Source: Pseudomonadota bacterium (GTDB lineage Bacteria; Pseudomonadota; Alphaproteobacteria; Sphingomonadales; Sphingomonadaceae). From it: a DNA stretch of 58,549 bases. Below are positions 45,294-53,769 of the stretch, piece by piece; the stretch's first letter is position 1, and each line of letters begins with the position of its first letter. The stretch covers positions 1-58,549 of the forward strand of contig JAEZIO010000055.1 of the NCBI GenBank assembly GCA_023436615.1, given 5' to 3'. The notes beneath the pieces are model-generated. The model did no database searches. It had not been told where the DNA came from and saw only the letters and a program-made list of their open reading frames with translations. Both the position numbers and the translations under genes were made by a program.

Positions 45294-45907
45294 CGGAAGA
45301 ATCTCGGCACCCAGTAGATGAGCAGATAGATCGCCAGCCAGCTGAGCCAGACGAACCGCCAGTAGAGCGAGTTTTCGTCGACATCGACCACCCGGCGTGG
45401 GCTTTCGCCGTGCGGAGTCTTCATCAGGAAGTAGAGCACGACCGTGTCCATCCAGTCGGTGCCGACGTGGAGCGTGTGAAGGAACAGCAGCGCCCAGATT
45501 ATCGAGCCGTAGGCGTTCTCCCACCACAGCACGTTGAGCGCGTTGAACTCGAAGCCCCGGATCAGGAACAGCAGCACGCCGATGCCGATCATCCATGGCA
45601 TCAGCGAGCGGATCTTGTCGGTATCGTAAACCTCGGCGGCCTTCTTGATCATCATGTTCGGGATTTCGCTGAGGAGCAGGACGAGCGTGAACAACGTCCC
45701 CGCGATTAGCCCCGGGGGATCCCACGGCTGCGGAGCCCACTCGTGCTCGTGCGCCATCAGGAAAAAATAGGCGGCGATCGTCAGCACGAAGAACATGCCT
45801 TCGATCACCATGAAGCCGATGATCCCCCACCAGGTCAGGCTGCGGTGGCTGAAGGCGTGCGTCGGCAGCTCGGTGAGGTCGTCGGTGAAGGACGGCGGCA
45901 GGCTCAT
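45290..45907 (-). CDS. ctaE: Cytochrome c oxidase subunit III
   Basis: Five-helix subunit supporting the catalytic core of the oxidase. The 205-residue product has the subunit III pattern of WWGIIGFMVIEGMFF (about 26-40), the loop LLLSEIPNMMIKKA, and LFLHTLHVGTDWMD (about 142-155). It is of the short bacterial kind seen in caa3 and bo3 oxidases. It overlaps subunit I by four bases upstream and the next gene by four downstream. Confidence 0.92.
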   Translation of the reverse strand: MSLPPSFTDDLTELPTHAFSHRSLTWWGIIGFMVIEGMFFVLTIAAYFFLMAHEHEWAPQPWDPPGLIAGTLFTLVLLLSEIPNMMIKKAAEVYDTDKIRSLMPWMIGIGVLLFLIRGFEFNALNVLWWENAYGSIIWALLFLHTLHVGTDWMDTVVLYFLMKTPHGESPRRVVDVDENSLYWRFVWLSWLAIYLLIYWVPRFFR

Positions 45908-47850
45908 GAGATCACCGGCTCGGATTCCGGCGCGGGGCTCTTGGGCCAGAACCAGGCGGTCAGCGCGATGGTGCCGGGAACAGTGCCGAACAGGATCGCC
46001 CAGGGGCTGAAAATCGAGCCGACGAAGAGCACGGTGGTCGCCGCCGCTGCGACGAAGGGCCAGGGGCTCGGCTCGGCGCTCGGTTCGCGCACGTCGGGGC
46101 TGGCCGACATCACCGTCGTCAGCAGCAGCTCGCGCTCCTCGACGCGAAGGCCGTGGACGACCGGGAGCTTCTCGCGCTCATCCCACAGCGGGGAGCGGCT
46201 GCCCACCACCGGCAAATGCGCGAAATTGTATGACGGCGGCGGCGAGCTTGTCGCCCATTCGAGCGAGGGCGCTCCCCAGGGATTCGGCGGCGCGAGCCGG
46301 CCGCCGCGCAGCGACAGCAGCATGTTGATGACGAACAGGAGGACCGAGGCGGCGACGACGACACCGCCGAGGCTCGACAGCAGGTTGGGGATCTCGAGCC
46401 CCATTCCGGCCGGATAGGTGTACACACGCCGCGGCATTCCGAGCAGGCCGGCGATGTGCATCGGGAAGAACGCGAGCTGGAACCCGAGGAAGATCATCCA
46501 GAATGAAACCTTCCCCAGCGCGTCGGACATCATGCGACCGGTAAACTTGGGGAACCAGAAGGTGATGGCGCCCAGCAGCGGGAAGACCGCTCCGCCGATC
46601 AGCACGTAGTGGAAGTGGGCGACGATGAAATAGGTGTCGTGAAGCTGCAGGTCGAGCGGGACCGCGGCGATGATGACTCCCGAAAGGCCGCCGATCACGA
46701 AGGTCACGACGAACGCGACGAAATAGAGCAGCGGCACTTCGAACCGCGGCCGACCGAGCCACAAGGTCGCGATCCAGCAGAAGATCTGCAGCCCCGTCGG
46801 GATCGACACCGACATGCTCGCCGCCGTGTAAAAGCTGTAGCCGACGCGCGGCAGCCCGGTGGCGAACATGTGATGGACCCATAGGCCAAAGGCGAGGATT
46901 CCCGTCGCGACGACCGAGAGGACCACGATCGGATAGCCGAATATCGAGCGCCGCGAGAAGGTCGGGACGATTTCGCTGAGGAAGCCCGTCGCCGGCAGGA
47001 AGATGATGTAGACCTCCGGATGCCCGAAGAACCAGAACAGGTGCTGCCAGAGGATCGAATCGCCGCGCTCGGCAGGATTGTAGAAATTGGTCCCTATCAG
47101 GCGGTCGGAAAGCAGCATTCCGGACGCGAGCGCGACCGACGGCATCGAGAAGATCACCATCAGCGACACGACCAAAGTGGTCCAGGCGAAGATCGGCATC
47201 CGCGCCAGCGTCATCCCCGGCGCCCGCTGTTTGAGGATGGTCGCGACGAGGCTCACGGCAACCGCGAGCGCGGCGACCTCGGTAAAGGTGATCATCTGCG
47301 CCCAGATGTCCGCGCGTTTCCCGATGCCATATTGCGGACCGGACAGGGGCGGGTAGGCGAACCATCCGATGTCGGGGCCGACGTTCAGGATGAACGCGAC
47401 CCACAGCATCGTCCCGCCGGCCAGATACATGAAGTAGGAATAGGCCGTGAGCCGGGGGAACGAGATGTTGCGCGTACCGAGCATCAGCGGCGTCAGATAG
47501 AGCTGCATGCCCTGCATCACCGGCACGGCGAACAGGAACATCATCGTCGTGCCGTGCATCGTGAAGATTTCGTTGTACCGCGCAGGGCTGATCACGTCGT
47601 TGTCCGGCTGCGACAGCTGTATGCGCATTGCGACGGCTAGCGCGCCCGCCAGCGCGAGGAAGATGAGCGCGGTCACGATGTAGCGGCGGCCGATGTCCTT
47701 GTGGTCGACAGTCGACAGCCAGCCGATGAATCCCGGGGGCCTCGCCCAGGTCGCGCCGAGCCTGGTCGCGAGCTTCGACCCGGTGAGCTTGGGACCGTCG
47801 CGCGGAACCTTGGCCGCCGGCTCGCGGGCCTTTTCGGCGGCGCTCTTCAC
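45904..47850 (-). CDS. ctaD: Haem-copper oxidase subunit I (caa3-type)
   Basis: Catalytic subunit that reduces O2 to water. The 648 residues hold about twelve helices plus a long C-terminal extension (about 540-648) with two more. Active-site residues are all there: His99 and His414 for the low-spin haem, His412 for the oxygen-reacting haem, His277, His326 and His327 for CuB, and Tyr281 (GHPEVY) for the His-Tyr link; Glu279 is also kept. The usual proton-channel residues differ: Asn128 in place of the D-channel Asp, Leu117 and Thr135 in place of its Asn residues, and Gln355 in place of the K-channel Lys (PTGLQIF). GTG start overlaps subunit II by four bases. Confidence 0.95.
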   Translation of the reverse strand: MKSAAEKAREPAAKVPRDGPKLTGSKLATRLGATWARPPGFIGWLSTVDHKDIGRRYIVTALIFLALAGALAVAMRIQLSQPDNDVISPARYNEIFTMHGTTMMFLFAVPVMQGMQLYLTPLMLGTRNISFPRLTAYSYFMYLAGGTMLWVAFILNVGPDIGWFAYPPLSGPQYGIGKRADIWAQMITFTEVAALAVAVSLVATILKQRAPGMTLARMPIFAWTTLVVSLMVIFSMPSVALASGMLLSDRLIGTNFYNPAERGDSILWQHLFWFFGHPEVYIIFLPATGFLSEIVPTFSRRSIFGYPIVVLSVVATGILAFGLWVHHMFATGLPRVGYSFYTAASMSVSIPTGLQIFCWIATLWLGRPRFEVPLLYFVAFVVTFVIGGLSGVIIAAVPLDLQLHDTYFIVAHFHYVLIGGAVFPLLGAITFWFPKFTGRMMSDALGKVSFWMIFLGFQLAFFPMHIAGLLGMPRRVYTYPAGMGLEIPNLLSSLGGVVVAASVLLFVINMLLSLRGGRLAPPNPWGAPSLEWATSSPPPSYNFAHLPVVGSRSPLWDEREKLPVVHGLRVEERELLLTTVMSASPDVREPSAEPSPWPFVAAAATTVLFVGSIFSPWAILFGTVPGTIALTAWFWPKSPAPESEPVIS

Positions 47851-48863
47851 TTGAGCCTCCCCAGGTAGGCGACGACCGCATGAAGCTCTTCCGGCGACAG
47901 GCCGATCGTCGGCATCTTGTTGCCGGGCTTTTGCGATTGGGGATCGGCGACCCAGCCGTAGAGGTTGCCGGTCGACATCGGCAAAGTTCCCGCGGCGATG
48001 CTCCGGCGGCTCGCGAAATGCGTGAGGTCGGGCGCGACCTGGCCGCTCGCCGGAGTCCCCGCGATGTTATGGCAGGCACCGCACTGGCGCGTGGTGATGT
48101 AGCGGTACCCGGCCTGTTCGAGAGGGGTCATCGGCGCGAACGCCGGCCGAAGTTGAGCTGCGAACCAGCGGTCGAAGTCGCTGCGGCTCTCGACCGTTAC
48201 GTCGAGCGCCATGTGGGCATGCTGCACCCCGCAGAACTCGGCGCACTGGCCGCGATAGATTCCCGTCTTGCGCGGCAGGATCTGAACGTCGGTGACTCGG
48301 CCGGGAATGAGGTCCTGCTTGCCGGCCAGGTTCGGAACCCAGAAGCTGTGAATGACGTCGTTGGACTGCAGCGTGATCTCGGCTGGAACGCCGAGGGGAA
48401 GATGAAGCTCGTTTGCCGTGCGGACCATCTTGGAGGCGTCGTGGGTCGTATAGACCACGTCCCACCACCACTGGTTGGCGGTGACGGTGACGGTCAGCTG
48501 CTGATCGCCGACCACCGACGCGTTCGACCGGTCGGCGACGAAAGAAGCGATTGTCAGGCCGACGAGGCCGACCGTCATAAGCGCTACCCAGCCGATGAGC
48601 GCGCTCTGCACGAGCGGGGTGCTTTCCTCGTGACGCCCGGTCTCGACGGTCAGGGCCTCGCGCCTCCGCCGCCGGTGCATCATGGCCATGCCGAGCGCGA
48701 CCAGCACCAGCAGGTAGATGATCGTGCACACGATCATGAAGATCGTGAACAAGGTCAGGAAGTTTTCGCCTTCGAGCGAGTTGCCGCCGAGCGCGTTCTG
48801 GAAGCCGCTGCACCCGCCCAGGACCAGCGGCGCCACTCCCGCGACGGCGCCCCGCCGGTTCAT
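47847..48863 (-). CDS. ctaC: Cytochrome c oxidase subunit II with fused cytochrome c domain
   Basis: Electron-entry subunit of a caa3 oxidase. The 338-residue product has a lipoprotein signal (VLGGC, Cys18), two helices (about 37-61 and 88-110), the CuA domain with ligands His172, Cys207, Glu209, Cys211, His215 and Met218 (CAEFCGVQHAHM), and a C-terminal class I cytochrome c domain with CGACH at 261-265 and NKMPTIGLS for the distal Met. It overlaps the preceding cytochrome gene and subunit I by four bases each. Confidence 0.95.
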   Translation of the reverse strand: MNRRGAVAGVAPLVLGGCSGFQNALGGNSLEGENFLTLFTIFMIVCTIIYLLVLVALGMAMMHRRRRREALTVETGRHEESTPLVQSALIGWVALMTVGLVGLTIASFVADRSNASVVGDQQLTVTVTANQWWWDVVYTTHDASKMVRTANELHLPLGVPAEITLQSNDVIHSFWVPNLAGKQDLIPGRVTDVQILPRKTGIYRGQCAEFCGVQHAHMALDVTVESRSDFDRWFAAQLRPAFAPMTPLEQAGYRYITTRQCGACHNIAGTPASGQVAPDLTHFASRRSIAAGTLPMSTGNLYGWVADPQSQKPGNKMPTIGLSPEELHAVVAYLGRLK

Positions 48864-49411
48864 TGCTGCGCCGAATCCGCCGGCTTGACCGGCTCGCGGA
48901 CCGTCTGCGTCTGCGGCGGCGTGTTGCTCATCGTGTCGGTGCGCGCGCTTACCGCGTCCTTGCGGACTTGGCCGGAGAGCGAGCGGACATAGGCGGCGAG
49001 CTGCCAGATCTGCTGGTCCGTAAGCTTGTTGCGCCAGGCCGGCATGCCGTTCGGTCGGCCTTCGTAGATGCTCGCGGCGATCTGGTCGATTCGGCCGCCG
49101 TAGCGCCACTTGTCGTCCATCAGCGGCGGCCCCATGCCGCCGCCGCCGTGGCTGTGACAACCGACGCAGTTCATCCAGGTGTAGAGCTGCTGGCCTTGGG
49201 CAACGGCGAAGGCATTGCCTTCGTAGGCCGCGGCTCGCGGATCGAGCGCCGGCGCGGTCGAGCCGCCGGGAAAAACCGTATCCGGGCTGGCGCTGATTGG
49301 CACCGTCTCGCCCAGCGGCTTGCCGCGGCTCTGCCGCTCCTCGCGGTCGCAGGAGCACAGCAGCGCAAGAGCGCCGAGCGCGATGCAGCTATTTCGGAAG
49401 CGCGAAGACAT
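48860..49411 (-). CDS. Cytochrome c lipoprotein, likely quinoprotein electron acceptor
   Basis: The 183-residue product has a lipoprotein signal (LGALALLCSC, Cys at about 20-21) and one class I haem domain: CVGCH at about 82-86 and the distal Met in NGMPAWRNKL, with GGGGMGPPL between. The tail after about 155 is hydrophilic and probably unstructured. It lies directly after the PQQ dehydrogenase gene (23-base overlap), the typical place of its electron acceptor. Confidence 0.9.
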   Translation of the reverse strand: MSSRFRNSCIALGALALLCSCDREERQSRGKPLGETVPISASPDTVFPGGSTAPALDPRAAAYEGNAFAVAQGQQLYTWMNCVGCHSHGGGGMGPPLMDDKWRYGGRIDQIAASIYEGRPNGMPAWRNKLTDQQIWQLAAYVRSLSGQVRKDAVSARTDTMSNTPPQTQTVREPVKPADSAQQ

Positions 49412-51245
49412 AGACCATTCCGCCCGCAGCGACGCGTTTCTTCAGATCCTTGACGGCGTTCACGAAGCCCAGCGCGGCCGTCGGATCGCGCGGGTCGAGA
49501 TCGGCCGCGACGATAGCGCCGGCCCAGCCGCCGATGCCGGAGGGCACGGCGATATACTGGCGGCCATCGGGTCCGCGGTAGCTGATTGGCTGGCCGATGA
49601 TCCCGCTCGCTGTCTTGAACTGCCACAGCAGCTTGCCGTTGCGCGCATCGACGGCCTTCAGCCAGCCGTCCATCGTGCCATAGAAGACGAGCCCGCCGGC
49701 AGTCGCCAGCGCCGGGCTCCACAGCGGCAGGTCTTCCTTGATCTCGAAGACCTTGCGTTGGCGAACGGGGTCCCAGGCAGTGAACACGCCGCGGTTGCCG
49801 CCCGGTCCTGCATACATCTTGACGTCGGCCCCGACGAACGGGGTGCCAGGGATATAGTTTGCGTTGGAGACGCCCATGTCCTGGCACAGATTGAGGTGCG
49901 GGATGTAAACGAGGCCGGTGACCGGGCTGAACGCCGACGGGTTCCAGTCCTTGGCCCCCGGCGCGGCGGGGCAGATGTTGCGCAGCACGCGCCCCTCCTG
50001 CGGCTCCATGCCGGGCGTCGGGATCAGCTTGCCGGTGTTAAGGTCCACACCCTTGTAGACGTTCACATAGCCATAGGGCTGAGCGGAAAGGACGCGGCCG
50101 CTCCGCCGGTCCTGGACGTAGAAATAGCCATTCCGGCTCGGTCGGATCAAAGCGGGGATGCGCCGTCCGTTCGGCGCCGGCCAGTCGACCAGCAGGATTT
50201 CGTTGATGTCGTCGTGGTCGTAGAGGTCGTGAGGCGTGCTCTGGTAATACCAGCGCACGCGTCCCGTCGAGACGTCGCGGGCGAAGACTCCGGCAGTGAA
50301 TTTGTTGTCGCCCGGGCGCTGTCCGGCGTTCCAGGGACCGGGGTTGGACGTCCCGTAATAGATGGTGCGGAGCTGAGGATCGTAGCTGATCCAGCCCCAG
50401 ACCGAGCCGCCGCCGATCTTCCAATAGTCGGGCGGCCAGGTGGTCACGCCGAGGTCCTTGCCGGCGTCCTTGGGATAAGGCGGCCGGTAATCCGGCCCGA
50501 TCAGAACGTCCTTGTCGGGACCCGTCGTGTAGCCGATCCAGGCGATCTGCCCGCTTCCGGCGTCGAGTGCGGTCAACCGGCCGCGGACGCCCATCTCGCC
50601 GCCGGAATTGCCGACCAGCACTTTGCCCTCTGCGACGAGCGGCGCCATGGTGATGGTCTCGCCCTTCTGGATATCGGCGACCTTGGTTCGCCAGATCTCC
50701 TCGCCGCTTTCGGCGTCGACCGCGACGGTGTGGCCGTCGAGCAGGTTCAGGAACAATCGGCCGTTCCAGTAGAAGGCGCCGCGGTTGACTGGGCCGCAGC
50801 AGGCAACGCCCTTGGCGGCGGCGGCTGGGTTCGGCTTGTATACCCACTTAATTGGCGTATCGGGCTTGGTGAGGTCTATGGCGGTGACGTTGTTCGGCCA
50901 CGGTGCCACGATGTACATCGTGTTATTGACGACCAGCGGCGGGGCTTCGAAGCCCTCGGTCGTGCCGGTCGAGAAGGTCATCGCGACCTGGAGCTTGCCG
51001 ACATTCGCAGGGGTGATCTGGTTGAGGCCGCTGAACCGGGTCGAGGCATAATCCTTGCCCGGCATCGTCCAGTTGCCGTCGTCGGCCGGAGAAGCCGCCG
51101 CGGCCGGAATGGCCTTGTTGGAACTCGGCGATCCGTATTGACTGGTGACGGGCTTGTTGCGGTCATTTCGAACCGCCCACAACACGACGATGACAATCAG
51201 GAGCACCGCGACGGCTGCGACGATGGCTCCAACGGTCCGCCGCAT
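49389..51245 (-). CDS. PQQ-dependent alcohol dehydrogenase, methanol/ethanol family, with lanthanide-type Asp pair
   Basis: Quinoprotein that oxidises alcohols in the periplasm. The 618-residue product has an N-terminal helix (about 5-25) that looks like an uncleaved anchor, then an eight-bladed propeller. It has the vicinal disulfide Cys149-Cys150 over PQQ, and metal ligands Glu217 (GGEMGVRG) and Asn301 (NPGPWN). The catalytic Asp343 is followed two residues on by Asp345 (HDLYDHDDINE); this second Asp marks lanthanide-dependent XoxF, ExaF and PedH enzymes, while calcium enzymes have Ala or Ser. The substrate is unknown. AGGAG precedes the ATG. No pqq synthesis genes are in view. Confidence 0.93.
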   Translation of the reverse strand: MRRTVGAIVAAVAVLLIVIVVLWAVRNDRNKPVTSQYGSPSSNKAIPAAAASPADDGNWTMPGKDYASTRFSGLNQITPANVGKLQVAMTFSTGTTEGFEAPPLVVNNTMYIVAPWPNNVTAIDLTKPDTPIKWVYKPNPAAAAKGVACCGPVNRGAFYWNGRLFLNLLDGHTVAVDAESGEEIWRTKVADIQKGETITMAPLVAEGKVLVGNSGGEMGVRGRLTALDAGSGQIAWIGYTTGPDKDVLIGPDYRPPYPKDAGKDLGVTTWPPDYWKIGGGSVWGWISYDPQLRTIYYGTSNPGPWNAGQRPGDNKFTAGVFARDVSTGRVRWYYQSTPHDLYDHDDINEILLVDWPAPNGRRIPALIRPSRNGYFYVQDRRSGRVLSAQPYGYVNVYKGVDLNTGKLIPTPGMEPQEGRVLRNICPAAPGAKDWNPSAFSPVTGLVYIPHLNLCQDMGVSNANYIPGTPFVGADVKMYAGPGGNRGVFTAWDPVRQRKVFEIKEDLPLWSPALATAGGLVFYGTMDGWLKAVDARNGKLLWQFKTASGIIGQPISYRGPDGRQYIAVPSGIGGWAGAIVAADLDPRDPTAALGFVNAVKDLKKRVAAGGMVYVFALPK

Positions 51246-51409
51246 CGCGACTCCTCGACTCGCCGGCGTCGGACCGGCCCCTGTTCAGCGCCGTAATAAT
51301 TAACGCACCGCAGCAAAGTTCCTGCGCCGCTCAGCAGTAGCGCGAACTCGATTGGCTGCCGCTAACCTAGGTTTGTGAAACTTAAGCACGGGACTGGTGT
51401 TGGCGACTG

Positions 51410-52282
51410 ATGAGCGATGAGCCGCGACTGGCGTGGGACCTTCAAGCGCAGTTGGGCGAAGGACCGGTCTGGGACGAGCGCGACAACGCCCTTTGGTTCA
51501 CCGACATCAAGAGGCGGAAAATCTACCGGCTCGATCCGGGAACCGGCGATCGGCGGGAATGGGATTCGCCCGAGCAGGTCGGCTTCGTCTTCCCCGCGAA
51601 AGGCGGCGGCCTCATCGCGGGACTCCAGAGCGGCCTGCACCGTTTCGATCCCGCGAGCGGTACGTTCGATCCGATCGTCGAGGTCGAACCGGGCACACCC
51701 ACCAATCGCCTCAACGACGGAGTCGTCGATCCCGAAGGCCGCTTGTGGTTCGGAACGATGGACGACGGCGAGCGCGAGAGGTCGGGCGCTTATTATTGCT
51801 TTCACCGCGGCGAGCTACGCGCGACCGGGATCGGCGGCATCGCCATCACCAACGGCCCCGCGGTGTCCCCGGACGGCCGGACGCTCTACTGGGTCGATAC
51901 GCGCTGCGGCCGGACCTTCGCTTGTGACATTCGGGGTTTTGGTGAAGTCGGCGAGTCCCGCGAGCTGATCCGCCACGATCCCTCGGAAGGCCATCCCGAC
52001 GGGCCGACGATCGACAGCGATGGGTGCATCTGGATCGGCATGTACGCGGGGTGGGAGGCGCGCCGCTATTCGCCCGCCGGCGGGCTGCTGCGCGCCGTCC
52101 GCTTTCCCGCCGCCAACATCACCAAGCTCGCGTTCGGCGGAGCGGACCTGCGAACCGCTTATGCGACGACTGCGCGGCAGCTGCTCACGGACGAGGAACT
52201 GGAACGCCAGCCGCTCGCCGGCGGCCTCTTCGAGTTCGAAGCCGACGTTGGCGGGCTTGCCAGTCCGTTGGTCGACGACTGA
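51410..52282 (+). CDS. SMP-30/gluconolactonase family lactonase
   Basis: Metal-dependent sugar lactonase. The 290-residue six-bladed propeller has the family metal-site residues: Glu in LGEGPVWDE (about 15-23), Asn in TNRLNDGVVDPEGRLWFGTM (near 100), ITNGPAVSPDG and the catalytic Asp in DGPTIDSDGCIWI. No signal peptide is seen, so it acts in the cytosol. It is divergent from the PQQ dehydrogenase operon (164-base gap) and ends three bases from a sugar kinase; it likely opens a lactone from sugar oxidation. Confidence 0.9.
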   Translation: MSDEPRLAWDLQAQLGEGPVWDERDNALWFTDIKRRKIYRLDPGTGDRREWDSPEQVGFVFPAKGGGLIAGLQSGLHRFDPASGTFDPIVEVEPGTPTNRLNDGVVDPEGRLWFGTMDDGERERSGAYYCFHRGELRATGIGGIAITNGPAVSPDGRTLYWVDTRCGRTFACDIRGFGEVGESRELIRHDPSEGHPDGPTIDSDGCIWIGMYAGWEARRYSPAGGLLRAVRFPAANITKLAFGGADLRTAYATTARQLLTDEELERQPLAGGLFEFEADVGGLASPLVDD

Positions 52283-52285
52283 GGC

Positions 52286-53227
52286 TCAGAGCTCGGGCAC
52301 CAGCTTCACCAGCCGCTCGACTTCGCTCGGTCGGCAAAGCTCGGTCCCCATGGCCTCGGCCGCCGCCGCGCCGGCCGCGACGCCTAGCCGAAAGGCCTCC
52401 TTGGCCTCCTGCCCGGTAGCGAAGGCATAGGTCATCGCCGCCAGGAAGCTGTCTCCGGCACCGACGGCGCTCACGGTTTTCACCGGCACCGCGGGCAGGG
52501 TGTAGCATTCGTCCTCGCCGACGAGGATCGCGCCGTCGCGGCCGAGGGTGATCGCGATGAACTTCGACGCGCCCTTGCCTATGATGCCCGCCGCCGCATC
52601 CGCGATCTCGCCGTCGCCAAGCGATCGGCCGACGAGGTGCTCGAACTCGCCGCGGCTCGGCTTCAGCAAGAATATTCCGCCGGCTTCGACCGCAGCCTTG
52701 AGTTCGGCGCCCGACGTGTCGAGCACGAAGCGGATGTCGCGCGAGGCGAGCCGCCGGCCGAGCTCGGCATAAAAGCCATCCGGCACGCCGCGCGGAAGCG
52801 AACCGCTCGCGACGAGATAGTCGGCGTCGCACTCGGCGGCGGCATCGAGGCAGCGCTGCCATTCCTCTTCGCTGACCTCCGGACCTTCCGGGACGAAGCG
52901 ATATTCCTGCTCGCTCGATCGCTCGAAGACGGCGAGGCTCATGCGCGTCTGGCCCTTGATCGGAACGCAGCCGTAGGTGAGCCCCAGTTCGTCGAGCATG
53001 TGCTGGAGCGCGCGGCCGGTGCCGCCTCCGGCCATGTATATCGCGTGCGTTTCAACCCCGAACGCGTGCAATGTCCTGGCGACGTTGATCCCACCGCCGC
53101 CGGGCTCCATGCGCTCGCCGGTGGTGCGGATCTTGTGCGTCGGCCGGATCTTGTCGGCCTCGCTCGAGATATCGATCGCGGGGTTCAGCGTCAGGGTCGC
53201 GACGCGCGGCTTATTGATATCGGGCAT
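52286..53227 (-). CDS. PfkB-family hexose/phosphohexose kinase (1-phosphofructokinase type)
   Basis: The 313-residue product begins with the 1-phosphofructokinase-like VATLTLNPAIDIS (about 9-21), has GGGGINVARTLHAFG (about 42-56) and the C-terminal AVGAGDSFLAAMTY with the catalytic Asp. This group includes FruK, LacC and the minor phosphofructokinase Pfk-2. Without PTS genes nearby, phosphofructokinase (Pfk-2-like) activity is plausible but unproven. The ATG at 53227 is chosen; a longer start would run toward the PCuAC leader. Confidence 0.87.
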   Translation of the reverse strand: MPDINKPRVATLTLNPAIDISSEADKIRPTHKIRTTGERMEPGGGGINVARTLHAFGVETHAIYMAGGGTGRALQHMLDELGLTYGCVPIKGQTRMSLAVFERSSEQEYRFVPEGPEVSEEEWQRCLDAAAECDADYLVASGSLPRGVPDGFYAELGRRLASRDIRFVLDTSGAELKAAVEAGGIFLLKPSRGEFEHLVGRSLGDGEIADAAAGIIGKGASKFIAITLGRDGAILVGEDECYTLPAVPVKTVSAVGAGDSFLAAMTYAFATGQEAKEAFRLGVAAGAAAAEAMGTELCRPSEVERLVKLVPEL

Positions 53228-53331
53228 GGACTCGCGCTCGTGCCGACTTGCGAAAGGCAACGCAACCGCTCCGGTTGACGGACTCGATGCCCGTCGCGCA
53301 AGAGGCCGCGAACCGCACCGGAGTCCTGAGC

Positions 53332-53769
53332 GTGAACAAAAGCATGGCGCTCGCTGCGCTGCTGCTCTCCTCGTGCAGCGCGGCGAGCGAGCCCGAAATC
53401 AATATCGAACACGCATGGGCCCGGGCGACCGTCGCCGGCCAGCCCTCGACGGCCGTCTACCTCGACATCGAAAACGGCGGCGGCGAGGACCGCTTGCTGT
53501 CCGTGTCGACGCCGATCGGCGCGGCGTCGATCCACGCTACGACGATGGCGAACGGCGTGATGCGCATGCGCCCGCTCGATGACGTGCCCGTGCCGGCGCG
53601 CTCGGGCGTCGCGCTGAAGCCGGGCGGCCCGCACATCATGGTCACACTACTTCAGGCGCCGCTTGCCGCCGGCTCGACTGTACCGCTGGACCTCAAGTTC
53701 GAACGCTCGGGGACGGTAAGAGTCGCCGTCCCGGTGCGACCGGGCGAATCGAGCGGGGAAACGATGTGA
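53332..53769 (+). CDS. Copper chaperone PCu(A)C
   Basis: Periplasmic Cu(I) carrier that helps load the CuA centre of cytochrome oxidase. The 145-residue product has a lipoprotein signal (LAALLLSSC) and the PCuAC copper site with ligands in HATTMANGVMRM and PHIMVTL. GTG 53332, with GGAG nine bases upstream, gives a charged n-region (MNKS); an ATG at 53344 is the alternative. It overlaps the SCO gene by four bases (GTGA). Confidence 0.92.
   Translation: MNKSMALAALLLSSCSAASEPEINIEHAWARATVAGQPSTAVYLDIENGGGEDRLLSVSTPIGAASIHATTMANGVMRMRPLDDVPVPARSGVALKPGGPHIMVTLLQAPLAAGSTVPLDLKFERSGTVRVAVPVRPGESSGETM

Noticed and set aside
51246..51262. Two GANTC sites before the PQQ dehydrogenase gene
   Set aside because: They arise around the AGGAG ribosome site (GAGTC on the coding strand) and do not form a promoter-like cluster.
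51262..51409. EcfG-type (GGAAC...CGTT) promoter for the quinoprotein operon
   Set aside because: GGAAC and CGTT are present but 12 bases apart, not the 16-17 of the consensus.
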